The notes beneath the pieces were generated by a model. It did no database searches, was not told the DNA's origin, and was given only the letters and a program-made list of their open reading frames with translations. DNA of 64,000 nt from Achromobacter insuavis (GTDB taxonomy: Bacteria; Pseudomonadota; Gammaproteobacteria; Burkholderiales; Burkholderiaceae_B), in contig NZ_CADIJR010000002.1 of assembly GCF_902859645.1 (NCBI RefSeq), forward strand, positions 124,001 to 188,000, in the 5' to 3' direction. The position numbers and the translations under genes are program-made. Shown one piece after another: positions 51,948 through 63,516 of the stretch. Every line of letters begins with the position of its first letter. Position 1 is the first letter of the stretch.

Positions 51948-52925
51948 TTGTTTTATAGAAAACGACTTGCCCGCTCCGCCACCGTGATCGCTCCCCTGCA
52001 AGACCACCTGCGCCATCTCAGCGCGACGTTGCCCGCCGAACTGCAGCGCGCCGCGCATTGGGTATTGGCCCATCCAGCCGAAGTGGGGCTGTGGTCGATG
52101 CGGCGCCAGGCGCAGGCGGTGGGCGTGTCGCCCGCCACCATGCTGCGGCTGGCCCGCGCCGCGGGCCATGACAGCTACGAGGCGTTCCGCGCCCCGTTCC
52201 AGCGCGCGCTGGCCGGCGGCGCCGAGGACGGCCTGCGGCAGCGCGCCGCGCGCTTGCAGGCCTCGCACGCGCGCCAGGCCGGCGGCGACGGACACGACGC
52301 GCTCACCGACCTGCAGACCGCGGCGCTGGCCTCGATCTGGCAGGCCAATGACGCCGCCGCCTTCGACGCGGCCGTCGACGCGCTGCTGCGCGCCCGCCAG
52401 GTCGGCTTCCTGGGCACGCGCTCGGCCTTCGGCATCGCCTTCCAGATGCGCTACGCCTACCACCTCATACGCCGCAACGGCCTGTTGATCGACGGCCTGG
52501 GCGGGGCCGCGGCCGAAGACGCCGACAGCCTGCAGCCAGGCGATGCGCTGGTGGTGGTGTCGCAAGCCCCCTACCCCACGGCCACGGTGCGCCTGACCCG
52601 TCAGATCGCCGCGCGCGGCGTCACCGTGCTGGCGCTGACCGACAGCGCCGACAATCCCGTGGCGCGGACGGCCGGCCACGTGCTGCGCTTCGCCCGCGCC
52701 GACGAGCCCGGCCCGGACGCGCCGGCGCTGCGCGGCCCCGGCTCGTTCTTCCACAGCACCGCGGGCCTGCTGGGACTGGCCGAACACCTGATCGCGCGGC
52801 TGGCGGCCCGCGGCGGCGACGAGGTGCTGCAGCGCCTGGCCGAAATCGATGCCCGCCTGCAGGCGGACGGCGCCTACTGGCAGGACGCGCCGCCCAAGCG
52901 CGGCCGCGCGCCGCGATCCGAATGA
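51948..52925 (+). CDS. MurR/RpiR-family transcriptional regulator
   Basis: 325-aa regulator: an N-terminal HTH_6 domain (about residues 15-95; ELQRAAHWVLAHPAEVGLW, VGVSPATMLRLARAAGHDSY) and a C-terminal SIS sugar-isomerase fold (about 130-270; VGFLGTRSAFGIAFQMRYAY, GDALVVVSQAPYPTATVRL, VLALTDSADNPVART). RpiR proteins usually sense phosphosugars; members next to aminotransferases sense other ligands. The start is uncertain: TTG 51948 or GTG 51984, neither with a good ribosome site. The aminotransferase follows 58 bp downstream. Confidence 0.85.
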   Translation: MFYRKRLARSATVIAPLQDHLRHLSATLPAELQRAAHWVLAHPAEVGLWSMRRQAQAVGVSPATMLRLARAAGHDSYEAFRAPFQRALAGGAEDGLRQRAARLQASHARQAGGDGHDALTDLQTAALASIWQANDAAAFDAAVDALLRARQVGFLGTRSAFGIAFQMRYAYHLIRRNGLLIDGLGGAAAEDADSLQPGDALVVVSQAPYPTATVRLTRQIAARGVTVLALTDSADNPVARTAGHVLRFARADEPGPDAPALRGPGSFFHSTAGLLGLAEHLIARLAARGGDEVLQRLAEIDARLQADGAYWQDAPPKRGRAPRSE

Positions 52926-52983
52926 ATCACCCCGGTTGAATCGCCCTTTCCCCTTCCCCACGCCTTCCGCGGAGTTCCACGCC

Positions 52984-54324
52984 ATGACCAGTACCCACGT
53001 TCTCCACCGCTCCCTGCGCAGCACGCCCCCGGTCGCGGTCCGCGGCCAGGGCGCCTGGCTCTACGACCAGGCGGGCCGCGCCTACCTGGATGGCTCCGGC
53101 GGCGCCGCGGTCTCGTGCCTGGGGCACAACCATCCGGACGTGCAGGCGGCGATGCACGCGCAGATCGACGCGCTGGCGTATGCCCACACCAGCTTCTTCA
53201 CCACCGAGGTCGCCGAGCAACTGGCCGCGACGCTGGTCGCCGACGCGCCGGCCGGCACCTCGCATGCGTACTTCGTCTCGGGCGGCTCGGAGGCGATCGA
53301 GGCCGCGCTGAAGATGGCGCGCCAGTACTACGTCGAGATCGGCCAGCCGCAGCGCCGCCACATCGTGGCGCGGCGCCAGAGCTATCACGGCAACACCATG
53401 GGCGCGCTGGCGGTGGGCGGCAACGCCTGGCGCCGGGCGCAGTTCGCGCCGCTGCTGATCGACGTGGCGCACGTGTCACCCTGCTATGCCTACCGCGACC
53501 AGGCGGCTGGCGAAACCGATGAGCAATACGCCGAACGCCTGGCGCAGGAATTGGAGCAGACCTTCCAGCGCCTCGGCCCCGACAGCGTGATGGCCTTCGT
53601 CGCCGAGCCGGTGGTGGGCGCGACCTCGGGCGCGGTGACTGCGGTGCCGGGCTACTTCCGCCGCATCCGCGAGGTCTGCGACCGCCACGGCGTGCTGCTG
53701 ATCGCCGACGAGGTCATGTGCGGCATGGGCCGCACCGGCACCTTGTACGCCGTCGAGCAGGAAGGCATCACGCCCGACCTGATCACCATCGCCAAGGGCC
53801 TGGGCGGCGGCTACCAGCCGATCGGCGCGGTCATGGCGCAGGAACGCATCGTGCAGGCGATGCAGCAAGGCAGCGGCTTCTTCCAGCACGGCCACACCTA
53901 CCTGGGCCACGCCACCGCGTGCGCGGCCTCGCTGGCGGTGCAGCAGGTGATCAAGCGCGACAACCTGCTGGCGCGCGTGCGCGCCCAGGGCGACGGGCTG
54001 TGCCAGCGCCTGCGGCAGGCGCTGGGCGACCATCCGCACGTCGGCGATATCCGCGGCCGCGGGCTGTTCATGGGCGTGGAGCTGGTGCAGGACCGCGCCA
54101 GCAAGGCGACCTTCGACCCGGCCCTGTCGTTGCATGCGCGCATCAAGCGCGAAGCCATGGCGCGCGGCCTGATGGTCTATCCGATGGGCGGCACCATCGA
54201 TGGCCGCCAGGGCGACCACGTGCTGCTGGCCCCGCCCTTCATCATCACGGACGACGAGCTGGACCAGTTGACCGACCGCCTGGCCGGCGCCATCGACGCC
54301 GCCATCGCCGACAGCGGCCGCTGA
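52984..54324 (+). CDS. Class III aminotransferase (omega-amino acid/diaminobutyrate type)
   Basis: 446-aa PLP enzyme. YLDGSGGAAVSCLGHNHPDV, YFVSGGSEAIEAALKMARQY, VLLIADEVMCGMGRTG and the lysine in LITIAKGLGGGYQPIGAVM are in place; HGHTYLGHATACAA is also typical. The family covers aspartate-semialdehyde, beta-alanine and omega-amine donors, so the substrate is open. It is paired with the RpiR regulator, on the opposite side of the regulatory gap from the ectoine operon. ATG 52984 is preferred; the upstream extension would overlap the regulator. Confidence 0.85.
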   Translation: MTSTHVLHRSLRSTPPVAVRGQGAWLYDQAGRAYLDGSGGAAVSCLGHNHPDVQAAMHAQIDALAYAHTSFFTTEVAEQLAATLVADAPAGTSHAYFVSGGSEAIEAALKMARQYYVEIGQPQRRHIVARRQSYHGNTMGALAVGGNAWRRAQFAPLLIDVAHVSPCYAYRDQAAGETDEQYAERLAQELEQTFQRLGPDSVMAFVAEPVVGATSGAVTAVPGYFRRIREVCDRHGVLLIADEVMCGMGRTGTLYAVEQEGITPDLITIAKGLGGGYQPIGAVMAQERIVQAMQQGSGFFQHGHTYLGHATACAASLAVQQVIKRDNLLARVRAQGDGLCQRLRQALGDHPHVGDIRGRGLFMGVELVQDRASKATFDPALSLHARIKREAMARGLMVYPMGGTIDGRQGDHVLLAPPFIITDDELDQLTDRLAGAIDAAIADSGR

Positions 54325-54340
54325 ACCGCCGCGGCCGGCG

Positions 54341-55591
54341 CTAGCCGGCCTGCCCCGGCGACGGACGGCGCCACGCGGGCCAGGCGCCGATGGTCAGGGC
54401 GCGCAGCAGCCATTCGACCGGGCCGTAGGCGTGGCGGCGCAACCACCACGCCGACAACGGCAACTGCGCCAGGAAGATCGCCACGGCGATCACCAGCGCC
54501 GCGCCCGGCGACACGCTGCCCGTCAGGCGCAGGCCCCAGCCGGTGAAGAGGAAGGCGCACAGCGCCGATTGCATCAGGTAGTTGCTCAGGGCCATGCGGC
54601 CGGCCGGCGCCAGCGTGCGCGCCAGCGCGGCGCCCGGCCGCGTGCGCATCGCCAACAGCAAGGCCGCGGCGTACGACATGCTCAACAGCGGCGCCGTGAA
54701 CAGATCCATGGCCAGGCCCGGGGTTTCCCACAACGGGGACATCGACGGCAAGGCGGTGGTCGCATAGGCGGCGGACCCGGCCAGCCCGGGCAACGCTCCC
54801 AGCGCGCACAGCAGCCACAGCGCCCGCGGCTGGCGCCACGGATCGGCCAGCGCCTGACGCCGGCCCAGCGCATAGCCAACCAGGAACATGGCGAAGACGA
54901 ACGGTCCCTGCACCAGCAGGATCACGCCCCAGATGCTGCTGGTCAGTTCGTACCAGTGGCGGGCGATGGTGCTGGCGATCGTGCCGCGATAGGCGTCGAT
55001 GGCGGCCTGCGAATCGGCCGCGGAGACCACGCTGGCGGCGCGGCTCAACTCGACGGTGCCGACGGGGTCCAGCAGGCTCAACGCCGCCAGCAGGGCCCAC
55101 GCCAGCGACGCCAGCCCGATCAGCCAGAGCGCGCGGCGCAAGGCGCGGCCCGGCTCCATGCGGCGGCAGGCCATCAGCGCCAACCCCAGCAAGGCATAGG
55201 TCAGCAGGATGTCGCCCTGGTAGAACAGCACCGCGTGCGCCAGCCCCAGCAGCGCCAGGCCGGCCAGGCGCCGCAGGAAGCGCGGCCCAAAGGCGGCGCC
55301 GCCGCGTTCGGCCGCGCTCATCTGCAAGGTGAAGCTATAGCCGAACAGGAACGAGAACAGCAGGTAGAACTTGGTCTCGAACAGCCACGCCACCAGCCAG
55401 CGCACCGCCACGTCCCACGGCCCCGAGAAGGCGGGGTCGGTGATGCCGTTGGCGTAGAACGGCGACGCGAACACGCCGATGTTGACGACCAGGATGCCGA
55501 ACAGCGCGAAGCCGCGCAGCGCGTCGACCTGGGCCAGGCGCGGCGGCGCGGCCGTGGCGGCGCCGACGAAGGCGTTTTCGGCGGCGTTCAT
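54341..55591 (-). CDS. DUF418 multi-span membrane protein
   Basis: 416-aa integral membrane protein with about ten helices, beginning with the family motif RLAQVDALRGFALFGILVVN, then FETKFYLLFSFLFGYSF and the C-terminal ALSNYLMQSALCAFLFTGWG. DUF418/YeiB proteins belong to the acyltransferase_3-like superfamily; their role is unknown. ATG 55591 overlaps the TetR gene's stop (ATGA), so it is co-transcribed with its likely regulator. Confidence 0.88.
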   Translation of the reverse strand: MNAAENAFVGAATAAPPRLAQVDALRGFALFGILVVNIGVFASPFYANGITDPAFSGPWDVAVRWLVAWLFETKFYLLFSFLFGYSFTLQMSAAERGGAAFGPRFLRRLAGLALLGLAHAVLFYQGDILLTYALLGLALMACRRMEPGRALRRALWLIGLASLAWALLAALSLLDPVGTVELSRAASVVSAADSQAAIDAYRGTIASTIARHWYELTSSIWGVILLVQGPFVFAMFLVGYALGRRQALADPWRQPRALWLLCALGALPGLAGSAAYATTALPSMSPLWETPGLAMDLFTAPLLSMSYAAALLLAMRTRPGAALARTLAPAGRMALSNYLMQSALCAFLFTGWGLRLTGSVSPGAALVIAVAIFLAQLPLSAWWLRRHAYGPVEWLLRALTIGAWPAWRRPSPGQAG

Positions 55592-56211
55592 GGCCGCGCT
55601 CCCGCCGCGCCGGGCGCGGGCGGCAGGCAGCCCTGCAACGCCGCGTCGAGCAGCCGCCCGCCGGCGGCCGCGTCGAACCGCGGATCCACCACCGACCGGC
55701 TGTAGATGCCGTCCAGCAGCAGCAACAGCAGGTCGGCCATTTCCGCCACGGGCCGCGGCATGGCGTCCGGCGGCAGGCCCTGCCAGACCGCCGCCAGCAG
55801 CGCCGTCAGCGACGCCTTGCGTTCGCTTTCGTTCGCCATGACCAGCGCGTGTACCCGCGGATTGCGCACCGCCTCGGCCAGGATCTCCATGCCCAGGCGG
55901 ACAAAGCCCGGATCGCGGTACTGCGCCAGGTTCTGGTCGACCCAGCCGACCAGGGCGGCGCGCGCATCGCCGGCGCCGCCGCCGGCCTGGCGGTGTTCGC
56001 GCAGCGTGTCGGTGTCGGATGCGATCAGCGCCTCGATGATCTCGGCCTTGCTGGCGTAGTAGTGGAACAGGTTGCCCGGGCTCATCGCCGCGCGCGCGCA
56101 GATCTGCGCGGTCGAGGTGGCATGGAAGCCGTTTTCGGCGAAGCACTCGGCGGCGGCGGCCAGGATCTGGCGGCGCCGCTCCTGCTGCCGGGCGGGGTCG
56201 ATTTTGCGCAT
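55588..56211 (-). CDS. TetR-family transcriptional regulator
   Basis: 207-aa repressor with the N-terminal helix-turn-helix at about residues 12-58 (RRQILAAAAECFAENGFHAT, MSPGNLFHYYASKAEIIEA) and a ligand-binding C-terminal domain (VRLGMEILAEAVRNPRVHAL). It precedes and overlaps the DUF418 gene. An inverted repeat 17 bp upstream is its probable operator. Confidence 0.92.
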   Translation of the reverse strand: MRKIDPARQQERRRQILAAAAECFAENGFHATSTAQICARAAMSPGNLFHYYASKAEIIEALIASDTDTLREHRQAGGGAGDARAALVGWVDQNLAQYRDPGFVRLGMEILAEAVRNPRVHALVMANESERKASLTALLAAVWQGLPPDAMPRPVAEMADLLLLLLDGIYSRSVVDPRFDAAAGGRLLDAALQGCLPPAPGAAGARP

Positions 56212-56227
56212 GTCGCGTGGGATTCAA

Positions 56228-56255
56228 TTAATAGACTGATTGATCTATCTATTAA
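56228..56255. promoter_or_regulatory. Probable TetR operator
   Basis: TTAATAGA (56228-56235) and TCTATTAA (56248-56255) are perfect 8-bp inverted arms with a 12-bp spacer that also contains GATC. The position right before the regulator's start suits autorepression. Confidence 0.65.
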
Positions 56256-56291
56256 ATATCGCGCCCCCGGAGTTGGTCAAGTCCAACTCCG

Positions 56292-56325
56292 GAAACAAAA
56301 CGGCGGACCCCGCGAGGTCCGCCGT
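56292..56325 (-). terminator. Intrinsic terminator of parC
   Basis: ACGGCGGACC (56300-56309) pairs with GGTCCGCCGT (56316-56325). On the minus strand the stem is followed by TTTGTTT. It is 28 bp after the parC stop. Confidence 0.85.
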
Positions 56326-56352
56326 GCTTCGCGAATGCCGCCCGGACCGCGA

Positions 56353-58674
56353 TCAGCCCAGCACCGGCGACAGCAGCGGCTGCTTGGGCCGCACGTCCAG
56401 CGCCCGCCCCTTGCGCGCGCGCTTGCCGACGTACACCGCCAGCGCCGCGCCCACCAGGATGTCCTCGGTGTGCTTGTTGCGGTAGATGCCGGCCGCGCGC
56501 AGGCCGAGCGCGCCGATCGGCACGGTCTGGTCGAGCTTGTCGGCGCCATCCAGCCCCATCAGGATGGTGCCGCGTCCGCCGCCGGACAGCGACTTGAGTT
56601 CGTCCAGCCCGAACACCAGGAACTTGCCCTTCTGCGACAGCAGCGCCAGTTGCGTGGCGCCCTCGAACAGCGGCACCGGGCGCAGCAGCTCGTCGCCCGC
56701 CTCCAGCGTGATGAACTGCTTGCCGGCGCGCTGGCGGCTGGTCATGTCCGACAGCTTGGCGGCAAAGCCATAACCGCCGCGCGTGGCCAGCAGCCAGCGG
56801 CTGTCGGCCGCGGCCGCGATGGTGTGGACGATGCGGGTGCCGCTTTCCAGGTCGATCATGGTGGTGACCGGCTGGCCGTCGCCGCGCGCCGACGGCAGGC
56901 CGGACACCGGCACCGAATAGACGCGGCCGTTGTCGCCCATGGCGATCAGCGTATCGGTGGTGCGGCATTCAAACGCGCCATAGAGGTCGTCGCCCTGCTT
57001 GAAGCCGAATTGCGAGGCATCGTGGCCGTGGCCCTGACGGGCGCGCAGCCAGCCCTTCTGCGACACGACCACGGTAACCGGCTCGTCCAGCACCTTGGTT
57101 TCGAGCACGGCGCGCTCGGCGGTCTCGATCAGGGTGCGGCGATCGTCGCCATACTGCTTGGCGTCGGCCTCGATTTCCTTGATGAGCAGGCGCTTGAGGG
57201 TGTTGGGATTGTCCAGCAGTTCCTGCAGCGAGACCTGCTCCTTGCGCTTGTCCGCGAGCTCCTGCTCGATCTTGAAGCCTTCCAGGCGCGCCAGCTGGCG
57301 CAGGCGCATTTCGAGGATGTCCTCGGCCTGCCGCTCGGACAGGTTGAAACGCTCCATCAGGGCCACGCGCGGCTCGTCGGATTCGCGGATGGTCTGGATG
57401 ACCTCGTCCACCTTCAGGTAGACCACCATGCGGCCTTCCAGCACGTGGATGCGGTCTATCACCTTGTCCAAACGGAACCGGGTGCGGCGCAGCACGGTGT
57501 GGGTGCGGAACGCCAGCCACTCGACCAGCACGTCGCGCAGGCCCTTCTGGCGCGGACGGCCGTCGGTGCCGATGCAGACCAGGTTGACCGAGGCGCTGCT
57601 TTCCATGCTGGTCTGCGCCAGCAGGGTGTTGACGAATTCGTCGCGGTCGACGCGCGAGGTCTTGGGCTCGAACACCAGGCGCACGGCGGCGTCCTTGCCG
57701 GATTCGTCGCGCACCGCGTCCAGCAGGTTCAGCATCACGGCCTTGGCCTGCGTCTGCTCGGGCGTCAGGCTCTTCTTGCCGCTCTTGACCTTGGGGTTGG
57801 TGATTTCCTCGATCTCTTCGAGCACCTTCTGGCACGAGGTGCCCGGCGGCAGCTCGGTGACCACCAGCTGCCACTGGCCGCGCGCCATTTCCTCGAACTG
57901 CCAGCGCGCCCGCACCTTGAGCGAGCCGCGCCCGCCCGCGTAGATCTGGGCGATGTCGGCGGCCGGCGTGATGATCTGGCCGCCGCCGGCGAAGTCCGGA
58001 CCGGGGATCATGCCGAACAGCTCGGCGTCCGGCAGTTGCGGCTGCTTGATCAGCGCCACGCAGGCCTGCGCCACTTCGCGCAGGTTGTGCGGCGGGATTT
58101 CGGTGGCCATGCCGACCGCGATGCCGGACGCGCCGTTCAGCAGCATCACCGGCAGGCGCGCCGGCAGCATCTGCGGCTCCTGCTGGCTGCCGTCGTAGTT
58201 GGGCACGAAATCGACCGTGCCTTCGTCGAGCTCGTCCAGCAGCAGCTTGGCGATCGGCGTCAGGCGCGCTTCGGTGTAGCGCATGGCGGCGGCGTTGTCG
58301 CCGTCGCGCGAACCGAAGTTGCCCTGGCCGTCGATGAGCGGATAGCGCAGGGAGAAGTCCTGCGCCATGCGCACCATGGCGTCATAGGCGGCCTGGTCGC
58401 CGTGCGGGTGGTATTTGCCCAGCACGTCGCCGACGACGCGCGCGGACTTCACCGGCTTGGCGCCGGCCGCAAGCCCCATGGCCTGCATCGCGAACAGGAT
58501 GCGGCGCTGCACGGGCTTCTGCCCGTCGCCGACGTCGGGCAGGGCCCGGCCCCGCACCACGGACACGGCATAGTCCAGATAGGCCTGTTCGGCATAGCGC
58601 GCCAGGGTGATGGCGGCATCGCCGCCCTCGTCGGGCGCGGCGTCGAACAAACCGTGTTGATTGCTGTCGGTCAT
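56353..58674 (-). CDS. parC: DNA topoisomerase IV subunit A
   Basis: Cuts and rejoins DNA to separate daughter chromosomes (773 aa). The active tyrosine is Y133 in [13 protein letters not shown]. The quinolone region reads [15 protein letters not shown]: the serine of E. coli position 80 is Gln93 here (codon 58393-58395), and E. coli Glu84 is Asp97. The C-terminal beta-pinwheel domain carries degenerate repeats ([31 protein letters not shown]). It is the third gene after parE and the YcxB-like gene. Confidence 0.97.
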   Translation of the reverse strand: MTDSNQHGLFDAAPDEGGDAAITLARYAEQAYLDYAVSVVRGRALPDVGDGQKPVQRRILFAMQAMGLAAGAKPVKSARVVGDVLGKYHPHGDQAAYDAMVRMAQDFSLRYPLIDGQGNFGSRDGDNAAAMRYTEARLTPIAKLLLDELDEGTVDFVPNYDGSQQEPQMLPARLPVMLLNGASGIAVGMATEIPPHNLREVAQACVALIKQPQLPDAELFGMIPGPDFAGGGQIITPAADIAQIYAGGRGSLKVRARWQFEEMARGQWQLVVTELPPGTSCQKVLEEIEEITNPKVKSGKKSLTPEQTQAKAVMLNLLDAVRDESGKDAAVRLVFEPKTSRVDRDEFVNTLLAQTSMESSASVNLVCIGTDGRPRQKGLRDVLVEWLAFRTHTVLRRTRFRLDKVIDRIHVLEGRMVVYLKVDEVIQTIRESDEPRVALMERFNLSERQAEDILEMRLRQLARLEGFKIEQELADKRKEQVSLQELLDNPNTLKRLLIKEIEADAKQYGDDRRTLIETAERAVLETKVLDEPVTVVVSQKGWLRARQGHGHDASQFGFKQGDDLYGAFECRTTDTLIAMGDNGRVYSVPVSGLPSARGDGQPVTTMIDLESGTRIVHTIAAAADSRWLLATRGGYGFAAKLSDMTSRQRAGKQFITLEAGDELLRPVPLFEGATQLALLSQKGKFLVFGLDELKSLSGGGRGTILMGLDGADKLDQTVPIGALGLRAAGIYRNKHTEDILVGAALAVYVGKRARKGRALDVRPKQPLLSPVLG

Positions 58675-58709
58675 GATGGTTTCAGGTAGATAGATTCATT
58701 GAAACGGCG

Positions 58710-59320
58710 TCATCGGGGAGCCGCGGCGCCCAGCAGCTGGGCATCGGCCACGTGCTCGCGCAACTGGGCGCGCACCGCGTCCAGCGTGGCGGCGTCCTGC
58801 CTGCGCTTGGGAATGATCACGCCTTGCAGCGTCCCCAGGATGACATACAGATGCTGCGGCGCTTCCTCGACCCGCCGCACGTCGTTCCAGTCGATGCGGC
58901 CGGAGGCGTCGGCGATACGGTCGTCGATGCCGTCGGCGCCGAAGACCAGCTGGTGACGCCCCAGGAACAGGCCGTCGGGCCGCTTGGCCAGCATGCGGCG
59001 CGTGTTCATGCGCACCAGCCCCGGCAGCACGAACTCGTAGGCCAGCGCCAGCAGCGCCAGGATGCCCAGGCCCACCGCCAGCCCCTCGAAGTACACCGGC
59101 AGCAGCAGGCTCCAGTTGGGGCCATGCCCGTCCCAGGTCTGCCAGACCAGGTAGCCCAGCAGCACCACCACCATCAGCACCGCGAAGCGCAGGTGCGACA
59201 GATAGCGGCGGCGCCGCAGTTCCGGCCGCTTGTACACGTACGCCGCGAACTCGGCGTAGTCGTCGGCGGTGAGGTCGACCGCCATGGCGGCGGCCGGCGA
59301 CGGGGACGCGGACGGCGTCA

Positions 59321-59321
<1 letters not shown>
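58710..59321 (-). CDS. YcxB-like two-span membrane protein, 203 aa
   Basis: A short N-terminal stretch (LTADDYAEFAAYVYKRPELR) leads to two membrane helices (about 46-62 and 75-101: FAVLMVVVLLGYLVW, FEGLAVGLGILALLALAY), then a cytoplasmic C-terminal region with GIDDRIADASGRIDWNDVRR and VIIPKRR, which matches the YcxB-like C-terminal domain. Function unknown. It overlaps parE by 3 nt (ATGA) and precedes parC by 35 bp, so it is embedded in the topoisomerase IV transcript. ATG 59285 is an alternative start. Confidence 0.75.
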
Positions 59322-61282
<1,961 letters not shown>

Positions 61283-61608
61283 GTTATCCCCAACATCTGT
61301 GGAAAAAAACCGACATTTTACGGATAAGCCCAGATTCTGCGCGGCTCCGGGTGGGATGCGCACGACCTGACCAGCTCCGAATTCGGTAGGATGACGATAG
61401 AGACACAGCCAGCGGATCCGGGTTCAATGCCCCGGATCGCGATAACTGCGCCGCGATATCCTACACAAAAGCGGCAAGTACTGTTGTTATAAACAGTGGT
61501 ATGCCTGTTGTTTTTGACAGTGGTATGCTTTAATCCATTCCACAAACAAGAACAACGGCAAGGCGTCCCTTTTTTCGCCTTTTGCTGCCGAACCCGAGAA
61601 TCACCATC
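61283..61608. other. Divergent gap between parE and trxA with repeated elements
   Basis: No gene is seen in these 326 bp. ACAGTGGTATGC occurs twice, at 61493-61504 and 61517-61528, with a 24-bp period, and ACTGTT/AACAGT (61480-61485 and 61492-61497) form an inverted repeat beside the first copy. TTGACA overlaps the second copy (61514-61519). Candidate -10 boxes on the plus strand (TATGCT, TTTAAT) are not well spaced from it. Confidence 0.5.
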
Positions 61609-61935
61609 ATGAGCGACCAAATCAAGAACGTCAGTGACGCGAGCTTCGATGCCGATGTGTTGAAGTCCGGCCAGCCGGTGCTGGTGGACTACTGGGCTGC
61701 CTGGTGCGGCCCCTGCAAGATGATCGCCCCGATCCTGGAAGAAGTCGCCACCGAATACGCCGGTCGCCTGACGATCGCCAAGCTCAACGTGGACGAGAAC
61801 CAGGGCACCGCCGCCAAGTACGGCATCCGTGGCATCCCCACCCTCATGCTCTTTAAAGACGGCCAGGCTGCCGCCACCAAGGTTGGCGCGCTGTCGAAGT
61901 CGCAACTCACCGCATTCCTGGACGGCGCGTTGTAA
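61609..61935 (+). CDS. trxA: Thioredoxin
   Basis: Small dithiol protein (108 aa) that keeps cytoplasmic disulfides reduced and serves reductases. The active site is WCGPC with Cys33 and Cys36; [16 protein letters not shown] and the cis-proline segment [12 protein letters not shown] are diagnostic. ATG 61609 ([10 protein letters not shown]) gives the family start; the longer frame from 61582 is rejected. rho follows in the same direction, as in many proteobacteria. Confidence 0.97.
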   Translation: MSDQIKNVSDASFDADVLKSGQPVLVDYWAAWCGPCKMIAPILEEVATEYAGRLTIAKLNVDENQGTAAKYGIRGIPTLMLFKDGQAAATKVGALSKSQLTAFLDGAL

Positions 61936-62052
61936 ACTGCGTGCTGTGAACGAAGGCGCCGCCCTGGGGGCGGCGCTGCTTCCATACCGCGCGAGCCCGT
62001 CCGTGGCGCGCCGCCAGAACCCTCCTTTACTCTTCCCCCAACACTCACCGCG

Positions 62053-63312
62053 ATGCACCTCAACGAACTGAAGGCGCTGCATGTCTCGCAGCTGCTGGAA
62101 ATGGCCGCTGGCCTGGAAATCGAGAACGCCAACCGCCTGCGCAAGCAGGAGCTGATGTTCGCCATCATGAAACGGCGCGCCAAGCAGGGCGAGCAGATCT
62201 TTGGCGACGGCGTGCTGGAAGTCCTGCCCGATGGCTTCGGTTTCCTGCGCTCGCCCGAGACCTCGTATCTGGCCAGCACGGACGATATCTACATTTCGCC
62301 GTCCCAGATCCGCCGCTTCAACCTGCACACCGGCGACTCGATCGAAGGCGAAGTGCGCACGCCCAAGGATGGCGAGCGTTATTTCGCGCTGGTCAAGGTG
62401 GACAAGGTCAACGGCGTGGCGCCCGAGGCGATCAAGCATCGCATCATGTTCGAGAACCTGACGCCGCTGCATCCGAACCGGACCATGCGCCTGGAACGCG
62501 ACATCAAGAGCGAAGAGAACCTGACGGGCCGCATCCTCGACGTCTTCGCCCCCATCGGCATGGGCCAGCGCGGCCTGATCGTCGCCAGCCCCAAGTCCGG
62601 CAAGACGGTGATGATGCAGCACATCGCGCACGCCATCACCACCAACTACCCCGACGCGGTCATGATCGTCCTGCTGGTGGACGAGCGTCCCGAGGAAGTG
62701 ACCGAAATGCAGCGCACCGTGCGCGGCGAAGTGGTCGCCTCGACCTTCGATGAGCCCGCCACCCGCCACGTGCAGGTCGCCGAAATGGTCATCGAAAAGG
62801 CCAAGCGCCTGGTCGAAATGAAGAAGGACGTGGTGATCCTGCTGGACTCGATCACCCGTCTGGCCCGCGCCTACAACACCGTGGTGCCGGCTTCCGGCAA
62901 GGTGCTGACCGGCGGTGTCGACGCCAACGCCCTGCAACGTCCCAAGCGCTTCTTCGGCGCCGCGCGCAACCTCGAGGAAGGCGGTTCGCTGACCATCCTG
63001 GGCACCGCGCTGATCGAGACCGGCAGCCGCATGGACGAAGTCATCTACGAAGAATTCAAGGGCACCGGCAACTCCGAAGTGCACCTGGAACGTCGCCTGG
63101 CGGAAAAGCGCGTCTACCCGTCCATCAACCTGAACAAGTCGGGCACCCGCCGCGAAGAACTGCTGATCGCGCCGGACCTGCTGCAGAAGGTCTGGGTGCT
63201 GCGCAAGTTCATCCACGACATGGACGAAGTCCAATCCATGGAATTCATCCTGGACAAGATGCGCGCCACCAAGACCAATGCCGAATTCTTCGACATGATG
63301 AAGAAGAAGTAA
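62053..63312 (+). CDS. rho: Transcription termination factor Rho
   Basis: Hexameric RNA-dependent ATPase (419 aa). The N-terminal domain ([20 protein letters not shown]) precedes the RNA-binding OB fold ([19 protein letters not shown]). Walker A is [13 protein letters not shown], Walker B is [16 protein letters not shown], and the Q and R loops follow ([20 protein letters not shown]). Full length and close to the E. coli protein (419 aa). It is 117 bp after trxA and is followed by an intrinsic terminator. Confidence 0.98.
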   Translation: MHLNELKALHVSQLLEMAAGLEIENANRLRKQELMFAIMKRRAKQGEQIFGDGVLEVLPDGFGFLRSPETSYLASTDDIYISPSQIRRFNLHTGDSIEGEVRTPKDGERYFALVKVDKVNGVAPEAIKHRIMFENLTPLHPNRTMRLERDIKSEENLTGRILDVFAPIGMGQRGLIVASPKSGKTVMMQHIAHAITTNYPDAVMIVLLVDERPEEVTEMQRTVRGEVVASTFDEPATRHVQVAEMVIEKAKRLVEMKKDVVILLDSITRLARAYNTVVPASGKVLTGGVDANALQRPKRFFGAARNLEEGGSLTILGTALIETGSRMDEVIYEEFKGTGNSEVHLERRLAEKRVYPSINLNKSGTRREELLIAPDLLQKVWVLRKFIHDMDEVQSMEFILDKMRATKTNAEFFDMMKKK

Positions 63313-63346
63313 GCCGTCGCCGCCCGCATGCCGGGCGCACGCATCG

Positions 63347-63391
63347 ATTTGGCGAGGATTGCCCCACGGCGGTCCTCGCCAAATGCTTTTT
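63347..63391 (+). terminator. Intrinsic terminator of rho
   Basis: ATTTGGCGAGGA (63347-63358) pairs perfectly with TCCTCGCCAAAT (63373-63384), followed by GCTTTTT. It lies 34 bp after the rho stop, so rho itself ends at a Rho-independent site. Confidence 0.9.
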
Positions 63392-63410
63392 GGGCCGGCA
63401 TTTCCCGCCG

Positions 63411-63512
63411 GCCCGCCTCTGATCCTCGCCGGGTTTCGCGCCGGCCCGCATTCGATCCACGCCGGCGTTCACGGCCGGGCCGCATCCGATATCCGGGGGG
63501 ATCCCCCCGGCT
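63411..63512. repeat. Degenerate GC-rich repeat after rho
   Basis: About three imperfect units of some 31-32 bp follow each other, sharing a CCGGCCCGC...GATCC..CGCCGG core. The stretch ends in the palindrome CCGGGGGGATCCCCCCGG near 63494-63511, which is 5 bp after the stop of the small secreted-protein gene and may form its terminator. Origin unknown. Confidence 0.55.
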
Positions 63513-63516
63513 GGAT

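Noticed and set aside
55849-58689. 946-codon frame on the plus strand opposite parC
   Set aside because: Mirror of parC with biased composition and no recognisable motif.
63347-63512. CRISPR-like array after rho
   Set aside because: Units are adjacent, imperfect and GC-rich, without unique spacers between identical repeats.
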